Assembly (NCBI RefSeq): GCF_004793545.1
Contig: NZ_SRYA01000002.1
Span: forward strand, 1 to 64,000
Length of the DNA stretch: 64,000 nucleotides
Direction of reading: 5' to 3'
Source: Petralouisia muris
GTDB lineage: Bacteria > Bacillota > Clostridia > Lachnospirales > Lachnospiraceae
Positions within the stretch are counted from its first letter, which is position 1. The number at the start of each line of letters is the position of its first letter. The notes under the pieces were generated by a model. That model ran no database searches, was not told where the DNA came from, and was given only the letters and a program-made list of their open reading frames with translations. The translations under genes and the position numbers were made by a program. Below, piece after piece: positions 28,548 to 37,478 of this stretch.

Positions 28548-28818
28548 AAGCGATGAAGGCGTTCAGTAGAGAACTGCACTGCTTCCAGAGAGAGAGGGCC
28601 GTCGGCTGTAAGCCCCCTTAAGAAAAGGCAGCAATCGAATTTCCCGCCGGAGCTGCATATCTGAAACAGAAATTTTTTGGAGTAAGATGTGACGTTTCCT
28701 GCACGTTACGCAGAAGAAGTGTTTGAGAATTGCTGCGGATAGAATGCGGGAATTCTTAAGAATCAGGGTGGTACCGCGGAATTTTTCGTCCCTATGCTTA
28801 GGCATAGGGGCTTTTTTA
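28548..28818 (+). ncRNA. T-box leader controlling pheST
   Basis: T-box RNAs read the charging state of a tRNA and switch between terminator and antiterminator. The hallmark AGGGTGGTACCGCGG is at 28765-28779. The competing terminator is CCCTATGC/GCATAGGG (28790-28797 and 28802-28809) with a T-run at 28812-28817. The stem I region starts near 28550. The specifier loop GAATTTCCC (28637-28645) offers Phe codons UUU/UUC, which fits the downstream phenylalanyl-tRNA synthetase genes. Confidence 0.93.
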
Positions 28819-28934
28819 TCTTATAGCAAGGACTGTGTTACTGTGAAGTGTTAAAGTTCATGACTTTCCTATTAAGATAAAAGCCCTTCGGGCAGGATGC
28901 GAGAATAAAAGGTTGTTGTCAAAGGAGAATGATA

Positions 28935-29954
28935 ATGAAAGAAAAACTGGAACAGATTAAGAAAAAGGCAGTCCGTGAAATCCAGAATTCTGATGGGCTG
29001 ACGAAATTAAATGATGTGAGAGTTGCGTTCCTGGGCAAAAAGGGAGAACTGACAGCCGTATTAAAAGGCATGAAGGACGTGCTTCCTGAGGAGCGCCCCG
29101 TTGTGGGACAGTTGGTGAATGAAACCAGAGAAAGCATTGAAAGGCTGATTGAAGAGACAAAGGCCAGGTTAGAGGCGGCAGAGCGGGAATTGAAATTGCA
29201 GCAGGAAGTGATTGACGTGACGCTTCCCGCAAGGAAAAACCGTGTGGGCCACCGCCATCCCAATACCATTGCATTAGAAGAGGTGGAGCGTATTTTCGTA
29301 GGCATGGGCTATGAAGTGGTGGAAGGGCCGGAAGTGGAATACGATTACTATAATTTCGAAGCGCTGAACATTCCGGCAAACCATCCGGCCAAAGACGAGC
29401 AGGATACTTTCTATATCAATGATAAGATTGTGCTTCGTACCCAGACCTCACCGGTACAGGTGCGGGAGATGGAAAAAGGAAAGCTGCCGATCCGCATGAT
29501 TGCCCCGGGTCGTGTGTTCCGTTCCGATGAAGTGGACGCCACCCATTCCCCTTCCTTCCATCAGATCGAAGGACTGGTAGTGGATAAGCATATTACCTTT
29601 GCCGACTTAAAAGGAACGCTGGCAGAATTTGCCAGACAATTATTCGGAGAAGGAACCAAAGTAAAATTTCGCCCCCATCATTTCCCCTTCACAGAGCCAA
29701 GTGCGGAAGTAGACGTGACCTGCTTCAAATGCGGCGGGAAAGGGTGCCGATTCTGTAAAGGCTCCGGCTGGATTGAAATTTTAGGCTGTGGAATGGTGCA
29801 TCCAAGGGTTTTAAAAATGAGCGGAATTGATCCGGAGGAGTATTCCGGATTTGCCTTCGGCGTGGGGCTGGAGCGTATCGCATTGCTGAAATATGAGATT
29901 GACGATATGCGCCTGCTTTATGAGAATGATGATCGCTTTTTGCAGCAATTCTGA
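28935..29954 (+). CDS. pheS: phenylalanyl-tRNA synthetase alpha subunit
   Basis: The catalytic subunit, 339 residues. The start at 28935 lies 7 nt after AAAGGAG; the ATG at 28929 would be too close. An N-terminal coiled coil occupies about 1-85. The class II core begins with [19 protein letters not shown], and motif 2 is the [19 protein letters not shown] box near 190-210. An unusual Cys-rich loop ([16 protein letters not shown]) sits in the core, as in many Clostridia. The terminal [16 protein letters not shown] motif 3 is intact. Confidence 0.97.
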   Translation: MKEKLEQIKKKAVREIQNSDGLTKLNDVRVAFLGKKGELTAVLKGMKDVLPEERPVVGQLVNETRESIERLIEETKARLEAAERELKLQQEVIDVTLPARKNRVGHRHPNTIALEEVERIFVGMGYEVVEGPEVEYDYYNFEALNIPANHPAKDEQDTFYINDKIVLRTQTSPVQVREMEKGKLPIRMIAPGRVFRSDEVDATHSPSFHQIEGLVVDKHITFADLKGTLAEFARQLFGEGTKVKFRPHHFPFTEPSAEVDVTCFKCGGKGCRFCKGSGWIEILGCGMVHPRVLKMSGIDPEEYSGFAFGVGLERIALLKYEIDDMRLLYENDDRFLQQF

Positions 29955-30017
29955 AAATCAGAAGAGGGAACAGAGACGTTCATAGAAAGATAGGAAAACA
30001 GAAAGGAATCAATCGTT

Positions 30018-32438
30018 ATGAATACATCATTATCATGGATTAAGGCTTATGTGCCGGATCTGGACGTAACGGCCCAGGAATACATGGACGCAATGACACT
30101 TTCCGGTTCCAAGGTGGAAGGGTACGAAGAATTGGACGCAGATCTGGATAAAATTGTCATCGGTCAGATTAAAAAAATAGAAAAGCATCCAGACGCTGAT
30201 AAACTGGTGGTATGCCAGGTGGATGTGGGCGCCAGGGAAGAGATTCAGATTGTCACTGGCGCTCCCAATGTAAAGGAAGGCCAGAAGGTTCCGGTAGTTT
30301 TAGACGGCGGACGGGTGGCGGGAGGCCACGACGGAAAGAAAACTCCCGGCGGCATCAAAATTAAAAAAGGAAAATTAAGGGGAGTGCCTTCCAACGGAAT
30401 GATGTGCTCCATTGAAGAGCTGGGCTCCAACCGGGATATGTACCCGGAAGCCCCAGAGGAAGGCATCTATATTTTCGAAGAGGACGCCGTGGTAGGCGAA
30501 AGCGCAGTCAAAGCTCTTGGCCTGGAGGATGTGGTGTTTGAATATGAAATCACTTCCAATCGGGTGGACTGTTTTGGCGTGCTTGGTTTAGCAAGGGAGG
30601 CGGCAGCTACCTTCCAGAAGGAATTTCAGCCTCCGGCAGTAACGGCAACCGGAAATGAGGAAGATGTGAATGATTACATTAAGGTTAGGGTAAATGATAC
30701 CGAGCTCTGTCCCAGATATTGCGCCAGAGTGGTGAAAAATATTAAAATCGCCCCTTCCCCCAAATGGATGCAGCGGCGTCTTGCTTCCCAGGGAATCCGC
30801 CCTATTAATAACATTGTGGATATTACCAACTATGTGATGGAGGAGTACGGCCAGCCCATGCACGCCTATGACCTGGATACCATTGCAGGACATGAAATCA
30901 TTGTAAGGCGCGCTTTAAAGGATGAAAAATTTGTGACCTTGGACGGCCAGGAGCGGACGATGGACGATTCTGTGCTGATGATTTGCGATGGAGAAAAGGC
31001 AGTGGGAATCGCTGGAATCATGGGAGGAGAAAATTCCATGATTACAGATCATGTACAGACCATGCTGTTTGAAGCTGCATGCTTTGACGGAACCAATATC
31101 CGCCTTTCCAGCAAAAAAGTAGGGCTTCGGACAGACGCTTCCGGCAAATTTGAAAAAGGGCTGGACCCCAACAACGCGATAGACGCCATTAACCGCGCCT
31201 GCCAGTTGATCGAAGAGCTGGGAGCAGGAGAAGTGGTCGGCGGCGTGGTGGATGTATACGGCAAAAGGAAAGAGGGAAGAAGGATTCCCTTTGATCCGGA
31301 GAAAATAAACCGTCTGCTGGGAACGGACATTAAGAAAGAGACCATGCTGGAGTATTTCCGGAAAATAGATCTGGATTATGATGAAGCGGCGCAGGAAGTG
31401 ATAGCGCCCTCCTGGAGACAGGATTTGGAGTGCCTGGCGGACTTGGCGGAGGAAGTGGCAAGGTTCTATGGATATGACAATATCCCCACCACATTGCCTA
31501 CCGGAGAAGCAACCACCGGAAAACTGTCCTTTAAGCTCAGGGTGGAAGAAGTGGCAAGAAATATTGCGGAATACTGTGGCTTCAGTCAGGGGATGACCTA
31601 TTCTTTTGAAAGCCCTAAGGTATTCGATAAGCTGCTGCTTCCCGCAGACAGTGAATTGCGTAAAACTGTAGTGATTTCCAATCCGTTGGGGGAGGATTTC
31701 AGTATTATGCGGACCATTTCGCTGAATGGGATGCTTACGTCCCTGTCTGCCAATTACAACCGTAGAAACAGAAATGTGCGTCTGTATGAGCTGGGGAACA
31801 TTTATCTGCCCAAACAGGTGCCGGTAACAGAGCTTCCGGAGGAACGCATGCAGTTTACTCTGGGTATGTATGGAGAAGGGGATTTCTATACCATGAAAGG
31901 GGTGATTGAAGAGTTTTTCGATAAAGTGGGACTATCTGGAAAAGAAACCTACGATCCCAATGCAGGAAAGCCCTTTCTGCACCCGGGCAGACAGGCAAAT
32001 GTCATCTATGACGGCCAGGTAATGGGATATCTGGGAGAGATTCATCCTCAGGTGGCAGACAATTATTCTATCAGAGATCGTGTATATGTGGCGGTAATTG
32101 ATATGCCAAAGGTGGTAGAACGGGCAAGCTTTGACCGGAAATATGAAGGAATTGCAAGATTCCCTGCAGTTACCCGTGACATCAGCATGGTGATGAAGAA
32201 AAATATTTTGGTGGGAGAAGTGGAGAAAATATTCGAAGCCAAAGGCGGTCAATATCTGGAAAGCTATGAACTGTTCGACCTTTATGAGGGAGCGCAGATT
32301 ACGGCAGGATACAAGTCTGTGGCATATTCTCTGACCTTCCGGGCCAAGGACAAGACATTGGAGGAGGCAGATTACGCGCCTGCCATGGATAAGATTCTGA
32401 AAGCGTTAGAAGCCATGGGCGTTGAATTGAGGAAGTAA
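30018..32438 (+). CDS. pheT: phenylalanyl-tRNA synthetase beta subunit
   Basis: An 806-residue structural and editing subunit of the alpha2-beta2 enzyme. Domains: tRNA-binding OB fold (about 40-150, IEKHPDADKLVVCQVDVG), B3/B4 editing domain (about 210-390, YEITSNRVDCF before it), B5 (about 410-480), a catalytic-like core, and the FDX-ACB anticodon-binding domain (about 710-805, RFPAVTRDISMVM). AAAGGA lies before the ATG. It is 63 nt after pheS in one operon under the T-box. Confidence 0.97.
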   Translation: MNTSLSWIKAYVPDLDVTAQEYMDAMTLSGSKVEGYEELDADLDKIVIGQIKKIEKHPDADKLVVCQVDVGAREEIQIVTGAPNVKEGQKVPVVLDGGRVAGGHDGKKTPGGIKIKKGKLRGVPSNGMMCSIEELGSNRDMYPEAPEEGIYIFEEDAVVGESAVKALGLEDVVFEYEITSNRVDCFGVLGLAREAAATFQKEFQPPAVTATGNEEDVNDYIKVRVNDTELCPRYCARVVKNIKIAPSPKWMQRRLASQGIRPINNIVDITNYVMEEYGQPMHAYDLDTIAGHEIIVRRALKDEKFVTLDGQERTMDDSVLMICDGEKAVGIAGIMGGENSMITDHVQTMLFEAACFDGTNIRLSSKKVGLRTDASGKFEKGLDPNNAIDAINRACQLIEELGAGEVVGGVVDVYGKRKEGRRIPFDPEKINRLLGTDIKKETMLEYFRKIDLDYDEAAQEVIAPSWRQDLECLADLAEEVARFYGYDNIPTTLPTGEATTGKLSFKLRVEEVARNIAEYCGFSQGMTYSFESPKVFDKLLLPADSELRKTVVISNPLGEDFSIMRTISLNGMLTSLSANYNRRNRNVRLYELGNIYLPKQVPVTELPEERMQFTLGMYGEGDFYTMKGVIEEFFDKVGLSGKETYDPNAGKPFLHPGRQANVIYDGQVMGYLGEIHPQVADNYSIRDRVYVAVIDMPKVVERASFDRKYEGIARFPAVTRDISMVMKKNILVGEVEKIFEAKGGQYLESYELFDLYEGAQITAGYKSVAYSLTFRAKDKTLEEADYAPAMDKILKALEAMGVELRK

Positions 32439-32444
32439 ATATTT

Positions 32445-33491
32445 ATGGATGTAAAAGATTTTTACTATGAATTGCCCCCGGAGCTAATTGCCCAGGACCC
32501 TTTGGAGGACCGTTCCAGTTCCCGTCTTATCGTGCTTCACAAAGAGACGGGGGAGCTGGAGCACAGGAAGTTTTGCAGTATTTTGGATTATCTGAAACCT
32601 GGGGACTGCCTGGTGCTCAATAATACCAGGGTAATCCCAGCGAGGCTCTTTGGAGAGCGGGAAGGCACAAAAGGAAAAGTGGAAATCCTGCTGCTGAAAC
32701 GAAGAGAGAATGATATTTGGGAAACTCTGGTAAAACCTGGAAAAAAGGCAAGGCCTGGCACTAAAATTCTTTTTGGCGGCGGGATTTTGACGGGAGAAGT
32801 GCTGGAAATTGCAGAAGAGGGCAACCGGCTGATTCAGTTTACTTATGAGGGAGTTTTTGAAGCGGTTTTGGATCGGCTGGGACAGATGCCTCTGCCGCCC
32901 TATATTACCCATCAGCTTCAGGACAAGAACCGGTATCAGACGGTATATGCAAAATATGACGGTTCTGCAGCGGCCCCCACGGCCGGGCTGCATTTTACGC
33001 CAGAGCTGTTGGAAGAAATCAGGCAGAAAGGCGTTTCCATTGCGGAAGTAACCCTTCATGTGGGCCTTGGAACTTTCCGTCCGGTAAAGGCGGATCAGGT
33101 AGAAGAGCACCATATGCACTCAGAATTTTATCAGATAGATGAGAAAGCGGCGGAATTGATTAATGAGACGAAGCAAAGAGGGGGCCGGGTCATCTGTGTG
33201 GGAACCACAAGCTGCCGCACCATTGAGTCTGCTGCACAGCGTCTGCAGAAGGAGAAGCGGCCAGGGGAGGCAGTTCAGGCAGGAAGCGGCTGGACAGATA
33301 TTTTTATTTATCCCGGCTATCAGTTTCAGGTGATGGATGCATTGATCACCAATTTCCATTTGCCGGAATCCACGCTGGTGATGCTGGTGTCAGCCTTTGC
33401 CGGAAGAGAGCAGGTGATGCATGCCTATGAAACGGCGGTGCAGGAGAGGTACCGCTTTTTCAGTTTTGGGGATGCAATGTTTATTTTATAG
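32445..33491 (+). CDS. queA: tRNA preQ1 ribosyltransferase-isomerase
   Basis: QueA adds the ribosyl part of S-adenosylmethionine to preQ1 in tRNA, making epoxyqueuosine. It has 348 residues, full length. Signature segments: [23 protein letters not shown] near the start (split by no gap), [15 protein letters not shown] near 60, [14 protein letters not shown] near 180, [11 protein letters not shown] near 205, and the C-terminal [19 protein letters not shown]. It starts 6 nt after pheT and probably shares its transcript. No tgt follows here. Confidence 0.96.
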   Translation: MDVKDFYYELPPELIAQDPLEDRSSSRLIVLHKETGELEHRKFCSILDYLKPGDCLVLNNTRVIPARLFGEREGTKGKVEILLLKRRENDIWETLVKPGKKARPGTKILFGGGILTGEVLEIAEEGNRLIQFTYEGVFEAVLDRLGQMPLPPYITHQLQDKNRYQTVYAKYDGSAAAPTAGLHFTPELLEEIRQKGVSIAEVTLHVGLGTFRPVKADQVEEHHMHSEFYQIDEKAAELINETKQRGGRVICVGTTSCRTIESAAQRLQKEKRPGEAVQAGSGWTDIFIYPGYQFQVMDALITNFHLPESTLVMLVSAFAGREQVMHAYETAVQERYRFFSFGDAMFIL

Positions 33492-33561
33492 AAAATGGTT
33501 GGACAGCGATAAATAGTCGGTAATCAGTCTATGGCATAAGCCACCATATTCAAATGGAATA

Positions 33562-33595
33562 GAAAACCCCGGAGCCACAACTCCGGGGTTTTCAT
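33562..33595. terminator. terminator between queA and the CHHC-repeat gene
   Basis: GAAAACCCCGGAG (33562-33574) and CTCCGGGGTTTTC (33581-33593) are exact complements with a 6-nt loop. The stem lies between convergent genes and serves both strands. Confidence 0.9.
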
Positions 33596-33628
33596 TAGTC
33601 AGTCATTCATATGGAAGACTCACATCTC

Positions 33629-34192
33629 TTAAACCGTAGTATGAATCCGACCTTTAATATGAACTTTGTTATGTGCGGGACAGTAATTCCTGCAGTTTTT
33701 AATGTTCTTGTGGATAACCTTGTGGTAAGCGCAGTAGTTCTTGCAGTTCTTAATGTTCTTATGAATTACCTTATGTGTGGAGCAGTAATTCTTGCAGCTC
33801 TTGATATTCTTGTGAATTGTCTTGTGCTTTGGGCAATAATTTTTACAGCTCTTGAGACTGGTATGAATGGTCTTATGGTATGAGCAGTAATGATTGCAGT
33901 TCTTAACGTTTGAGTGGATGGTATGATGGTAGCCGCAGTAATTTTGACAATCCGTCACATTCTGATGGATAGAATGATGATAAGGGCAATAGTTCTGACA
34001 GCTCTCCGGGTTCTGATGATTGGAATGGTGATAAGGGCAGTAAGTTCCAGTATTGGAATACCCTCCGCCGCCATGATGTCCTCCGCCGCCATGGTGTCCA
34101 TGGGCCATGACAGGCGTTGCAAAGCTTCCGATGCATACAAAGGCTGCCAGCACTGCAGCGGCAGTTTTTTTCCAGTTTTTCAACAATTTCAT
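33629..34192 (-). CDS. secreted protein of tandem CHHC repeats
   Basis: 187 residues. The start at 34192 has GGAGG 8 nt upstream. Residues 1-31 form a clear signal peptide with cleavage near VMA-HG. A Gly/His stretch (HGHHGGGGHHGGGG) follows. Then come seven full 17-residue repeats plus a decayed eighth, of pattern C-x2-H-x3-H-x5-C-x-N-Y (examples CPYHHSIHQNVTDC and CSTHKVIHKNIKNC). Each unit offers two Cys and two His, a likely zinc-type site or disulfide unit. I do not recognise a named family. It is outside the cell or wall-bound, with no sortase motif. The repeats drift from acidic/polar (first) to basic (last). Confidence 0.85.
   Translation of the reverse strand: MKLLKNWKKTAAAVLAAFVCIGSFATPVMAHGHHGGGGHHGGGGYSNTGTYCPYHHSNHQNPESCQNYCPYHHSIHQNVTDCQNYCGYHHTIHSNVKNCNHYCSYHKTIHTSLKSCKNYCPKHKTIHKNIKSCKNYCSTHKVIHKNIKNCKNYCAYHKVIHKNIKNCRNYCPAHNKVHIKGRIHTTV
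33650..34050 (-). repeat. 51-nt coding repeats of the CHHC protein
   Basis: About seven and a half imperfect 51-nt units encode the 17-residue CHHC repeats. The later copies are more alike than the first three, which points to recent local duplication. These are coding repeats, not a CRISPR array: no unique spacers separate them. Confidence 0.8.
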
Positions 34193-34265
34193 ATACAATT
34201 CCTCCAAATAAAGCATAATTTACCAACGTTTCTACTTATAATACGGCACAGCTTTCGGGATCCTT

Positions 34266-34336
34266 GCAGGAAAATAATCATTTGCTGTAAAATAATTTTC
34301 CTGCCTGCATCAACAGAAGGGATACAGGCAGGAAAA
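34266..34336 (-). terminator. terminator of the glycerol dehydrogenase gene, with a competing hairpin
   Basis: TTTTCCTGCCTG (34296-34307) is the exact complement of CAGGCAGGAAAA (34325-34336). The middle arm can instead pair with GCAGGAAAAT at 34266-34275 through ATTTTCCTGC (34295-34304). Three arms therefore form two exclusive stems in the gldA 3' region. Confidence 0.65.
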
Positions 34337-34346
34337 GCGGAATCTG

Positions 34347-35444
34347 TTATTTTCCAAGATAATAATGTCCGTATGCATCGGCTGCTTTGATTGCGGCGCT
34401 TACAGTTTCCGGATTCACTTCAAATGGCATATTATGTAAGGTATCAGTGTCAGCGCATGCGGCAGCGGCCACAGCCATAATCTTTTCGTCTGTCACCTCT
34501 TTCACACCCAGCTCCTTTAATGTTACAGGAAGCCCAAGTTCAATGCACCATGTGATGATATCCTCCAGTTCCTCGCCAGGAATGTTCTCCAGTACAAGCT
34601 GGGTAATGGTTCCGAATGCAACCTTTTCTCCGTGATACATAGGATGGCATTCTTCTAAAACGGTCAGGCCGTTGTGGATGGCATGAGCGCCTGCAAGGCC
34701 GCCGCTTTCAAAACCAATGCCGCTTAAGAGGGTGTTTGCCTCAATTATTTTTTCCACTGCAGGAGTGCATGCGCCCGCCTCCAGCGCCAATTTTGCCTTA
34801 ACGCCTTCTTCCATAAGCGTGTTGAAGCACAGCTCTGCCAGGGACATTGCTGCAGAAGTTGCAAGTCCTCCGGCGCAGGTAGCCGCTCCGCTGTTTTTGC
34901 AGGCCCTCGCTTCAAAGTATGTAGCCAGTGCGTCTCCCATACCGGAAACGGTCAGACGAACCGGGGATTTTGTAATGATTTCCGTGTCCATCAGAACAAG
35001 ATTCGGATTGGCCGGAAGGAACAGATACTCTTCAAACACGCCTTCATCGGTATAGATTACCGATAATGCGCTGCAGGGAGCGTCTGTGGAAGCGATGGTG
35101 GGACAAATCAGCACTGGAACAGATTTATGGAAAGCTACCGCTTTGGCAGTGTCCAGAATTTTACCGCCCCCGATGCCGATGATCATGTCGCAGCCTGTGT
35201 CCTCTACAACTTTCAGCAGACGGTTGATTTCTGTTTTGCTGCATTCCCCGTTGAAATAGTCGAATACCGTGGAAACTTCTTTCCCCGCAAAGCTGTCTTC
35301 CACAATATTCCCGATTCTTTTGTAACCGGATGAGGTGATAAGAATCAGGGCTTTTTTTCCATATTTTTCAGCATATTCCCCCAGTTTTTTCATTTCCCCT
35401 GCGCCCTGAACGTATTTTCCAGGGCTGATTAAAATGTTTGCCAT
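34347..35444 (-). CDS. gldA: glycerol dehydrogenase
   Basis: A 365-residue NAD-dependent, metal-containing alcohol dehydrogenase that oxidises glycerol to dihydroxyacetone. The start at 35444 has GGAGG upstream (11 nt); the same frame runs on to 36290 only as a shadow of the gene on the other strand. The nucleotide loop is GIGGGKILDTAKAVA (about 93-107). Metal ligands are the Asp in SGMGDALATYFEA and two His in GLAGAHAIHNGL and PMYHGEKVAFG. Close homologues act on glycerol or hydroxyacetone; substrate not proven. Confidence 0.9.
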   Translation of the reverse strand: MANILISPGKYVQGAGEMKKLGEYAEKYGKKALILITSSGYKRIGNIVEDSFAGKEVSTVFDYFNGECSKTEINRLLKVVEDTGCDMIIGIGGGKILDTAKAVAFHKSVPVLICPTIASTDAPCSALSVIYTDEGVFEEYLFLPANPNLVLMDTEIITKSPVRLTVSGMGDALATYFEARACKNSGAATCAGGLATSAAMSLAELCFNTLMEEGVKAKLALEAGACTPAVEKIIEANTLLSGIGFESGGLAGAHAIHNGLTVLEECHPMYHGEKVAFGTITQLVLENIPGEELEDIITWCIELGLPVTLKELGVKEVTDEKIMAVAAAACADTDTLHNMPFEVNPETVSAAIKAADAYGHYYLGK

Positions 35445-35537
35445 GTAAAAAACCTCCTTTTTTATAATGCGCTTTCTGAAGCTATCTCTTATTGTATGCC
35501 TTGATTGGGAGCCTGTCAACGAAACTTGGGAAAAAGG

Positions 35538-35566
35538 TTGCAAAAATATTTTGTTCGAAGTATGAT
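35538..35566 (+). promoter_or_regulatory. promoter of the ibrA-like gene
   Basis: TTGCAA (35538-35543) and TATGAT (35561-35566) with a 17-nt spacer, 50 nt before the start codon and divergent from gldA. Confidence 0.5.
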
Positions 35567-35615
35567 AGTAGAGAAACTGGAAAATTCTGGAAAAAGCGAG
35601 GATAAGTGAGACAGG

Positions 35616-36938
35616 ATGAGAGTACGGGAATATCAAAGAGAAAATGTTTATGAGGCGCTTCAGATGAGATTCCATTTTTTGTTTGAGGAATTTGAGAATA
35701 TTTATGTTTCTTTCAGCGGAGGCAAGGACAGCGGAGTGCTTTTGAATCTTTTGCTGGATTTTAAGCGGAAGTATTATCCCAATCGGAAGGTAGGGCTGTT
35801 CCATCAGGATTTTGAGGCCCAGTATACGGTGACCACAGAATATGTGGAACGGACATTTCAGCGTCTGGAAAAGGAACTGGAACCTTATTGGGTGTGTCTT
35901 CCCATGGCGACCCGCACGGCAGTAAGCAGCTATGAAATGTACTGGTATCCCTGGGATGATACCAAACAGGAGATCTGGGTGAGGCCTATGCCCAGCCATC
36001 CTTATGTGATTAATATGAGCCGGCCCTTTCATCATTATCGTTACCGGATGCCCCAGGAGAATCTTGCGAAACAGTTTGGGCGTTTTTATAAGGAACAGCA
36101 TGGAAAAAGAAGCACGGTCTGTCTTCTGGGAATACGGGCGGAAGAGTCCATGCAGCGTTACAGCGGATTTGTAAACCGGAAGTATGGGTACAAAGGGGAA
36201 TGCTGGATTTCCAAGCAATTTAAGGACGTTTGGTGCGCTTCTCCTCTTTATGATTGGACCAACAGTGATGTGTGGGCCGCCAATTTCCAATTTGAATATG
36301 ATTACAATAAGCTGTATGATTTGTACTATATGGCGGGATTAAAGCCCAGTCAGATGCGGGTGGCTTCTCCTTTTAACGATTACGCCAAGGACAGTCTGAA
36401 CCTGTACCGGGTGATTGATCCGGAAATCTGGGCCAGGCTGGTGGGAAGGGTGAGAGGAGCCGATTTCGGTGCGGTGTATGCAAGATCAAAAGCCATGGGC
36501 TATCGGAATATTAAGCTTCCCCAGGGGCATACCTGGGAATCCTACACCAAGTTCCTGCTGGATACGCTGCCAGTCAGGATACGGAATAATTATGTGAAAA
36601 AGTTTCGGACTTCCATGAAATTCTGGCATACCACCGGAGGAGGGCTTTCCGAGGAAACCATTCAGGAACTTTTGGATCATGGCTATCAGATACAGAGAAA
36701 CGGTATCTCTAATTATACCGTGAATAAGAATTCCAGAATTATTTTTACCGGAAAAATACCGGATGACACAGACGATATTAAATCTACCAAAGATATTCCA
36801 AGCTGGAAGCGAATGTGTTACTGCATTTTGAAAAATGACCATATTTGCAGGTATATGGGATTTGGCTTGTCTGCCAGAGAAAAAGAGCAGATTAATGCCA
36901 TTAAGAAAAAGTACGGAGGATTTGTAAATGAGCGGTAA
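35616..36938 (+). CDS. ibrA: IbrA-like PAPS-reductase / ATP-pyrophosphatase-fold protein (DUF3440)
   Basis: A 440-residue protein. The PP-loop is VSFSGGKDSGVLLNL (about 30-44), which binds and splits ATP as in PAPS reductases and DndC. Other fold marks: GLFHQDFEAQY near 68, the RxEES-type LLGIRAEES near 172, and PLYDWTNSDVW near 208. The C-terminal half (about 290-440) is the DUF3440 region found in IbrA of E. coli ECOR-9, an activator of immunoglobulin-binding surface proteins. The biochemical reaction of IbrA is not known. It overlaps ibrB by 11 nt, so the two are translated together. No sulfate-assimilation genes are near. Confidence 0.85.
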   Translation: MRVREYQRENVYEALQMRFHFLFEEFENIYVSFSGGKDSGVLLNLLLDFKRKYYPNRKVGLFHQDFEAQYTVTTEYVERTFQRLEKELEPYWVCLPMATRTAVSSYEMYWYPWDDTKQEIWVRPMPSHPYVINMSRPFHHYRYRMPQENLAKQFGRFYKEQHGKRSTVCLLGIRAEESMQRYSGFVNRKYGYKGECWISKQFKDVWCASPLYDWTNSDVWAANFQFEYDYNKLYDLYYMAGLKPSQMRVASPFNDYAKDSLNLYRVIDPEIWARLVGRVRGADFGAVYARSKAMGYRNIKLPQGHTWESYTKFLLDTLPVRIRNNYVKKFRTSMKFWHTTGGGLSEETIQELLDHGYQIQRNGISNYTVNKNSRIIFTGKIPDDTDDIKSTKDIPSWKRMCYCILKNDHICRYMGFGLSAREKEQINAIKKKYGGFVNER

Positions 36939-37461
36939 AATATACGAAAGCCCGGCTTACAAAGTAACGCCGATCCCGATAGAAAAGATTATTCCCAATG
37001 ATTACAACCCCAATGCGGTGGCGCCGCCGGAAATGCGGCTTTTGTATGACAGCATCAAGGAGGACGGCTATACCATGCCGATTGTCTGTTATTACTCTAA
37101 GGAGAAAGATGTTTATGTCATCGTAGACGGATTCCACCGCTACCGTGTGATGAAGGAGCATAAAGATATTTATGAGCGGGAGCACGGGATGCTTCCGGTG
37201 ACGGTCATTGAGAAATCTCTGTCTAACCGGATGGCAAGCACCATCAGGCATAATCGGGCAAGAGGAAGCCATGATGTGGATTTGATGAGCAATATTGTGA
37301 AGGAACTTCATGAAATCGGAAGATCTGACGCCTGGATTGCCAAGCACATGGGAATGAGCAAGGATGAGATCCTGCGGTTAAAACAGATTACCGGCCTTGC
37401 GGCGCTGTTTCGGGATGTGAATTTCGGGCAGGCGTGGAAGCCGATCGAGGAAGACTGCTGA
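36928..37461 (+). CDS. ibrB: IbrB-like ParB/sulfiredoxin-fold protein
   Basis: A 177-residue protein with a ParB-type N-terminal fold: VTPIPIEKIIPNDYNPN near the start, YDSIKEDGYTMPIV, then the key VDGFHRYRVMKEH motif (about 71-83), comparable to the DGQHR motif of DndB and ParB GxxHR. NRMASTIRHNRARGSH follows, and a helix-turn-helix-like C-terminal part (DAWIAKHMGMSKDEILRLKQI). It always pairs with IbrA in known cases. The start overlaps ibrA and follows AAGTACGGAGG. The stop lies within the shared terminator. Confidence 0.85.
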   Translation: MSGKIYESPAYKVTPIPIEKIIPNDYNPNAVAPPEMRLLYDSIKEDGYTMPIVCYYSKEKDVYVIVDGFHRYRVMKEHKDIYEREHGMLPVTVIEKSLSNRMASTIRHNRARGSHDVDLMSNIVKELHEIGRSDAWIAKHMGMSKDEILRLKQITGLAALFRDVNFGQAWKPIEEDC

Positions 37462-37478
37462 TTATTTCAGCAGTCTTT
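37451..37478. terminator. bidirectional terminator overlapping two stop codons
   Basis: AAGACTGCTGA (37451-37461) pairs exactly with TCAGCAGTCTT (37467-37477). The left arm contains the stop of ibrB (37459-37461), and the loop and right arm contain the stop and last codons of aroA on the other strand. There is no intergenic DNA at all. Confidence 0.75.

Noticed and set aside
33650-34050. Regularly spaced repeats that look CRISPR-like
   Set aside because: The 51-nt units are contiguous, in frame and coding for CHHC repeats; there are no unique spacers.
33914-34390. Rightward frames opposite the CHHC gene
   Set aside because: Mirror frames of a biased repeat sequence; hydrophobic only because the His/Cys codons invert that way.
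35445-36290. Long leftward frame upstream of gldA
   Set aside because: It is antisense to the ibrA-like gene, has no good start, and gldA has a clear own ribosome site at 35444.
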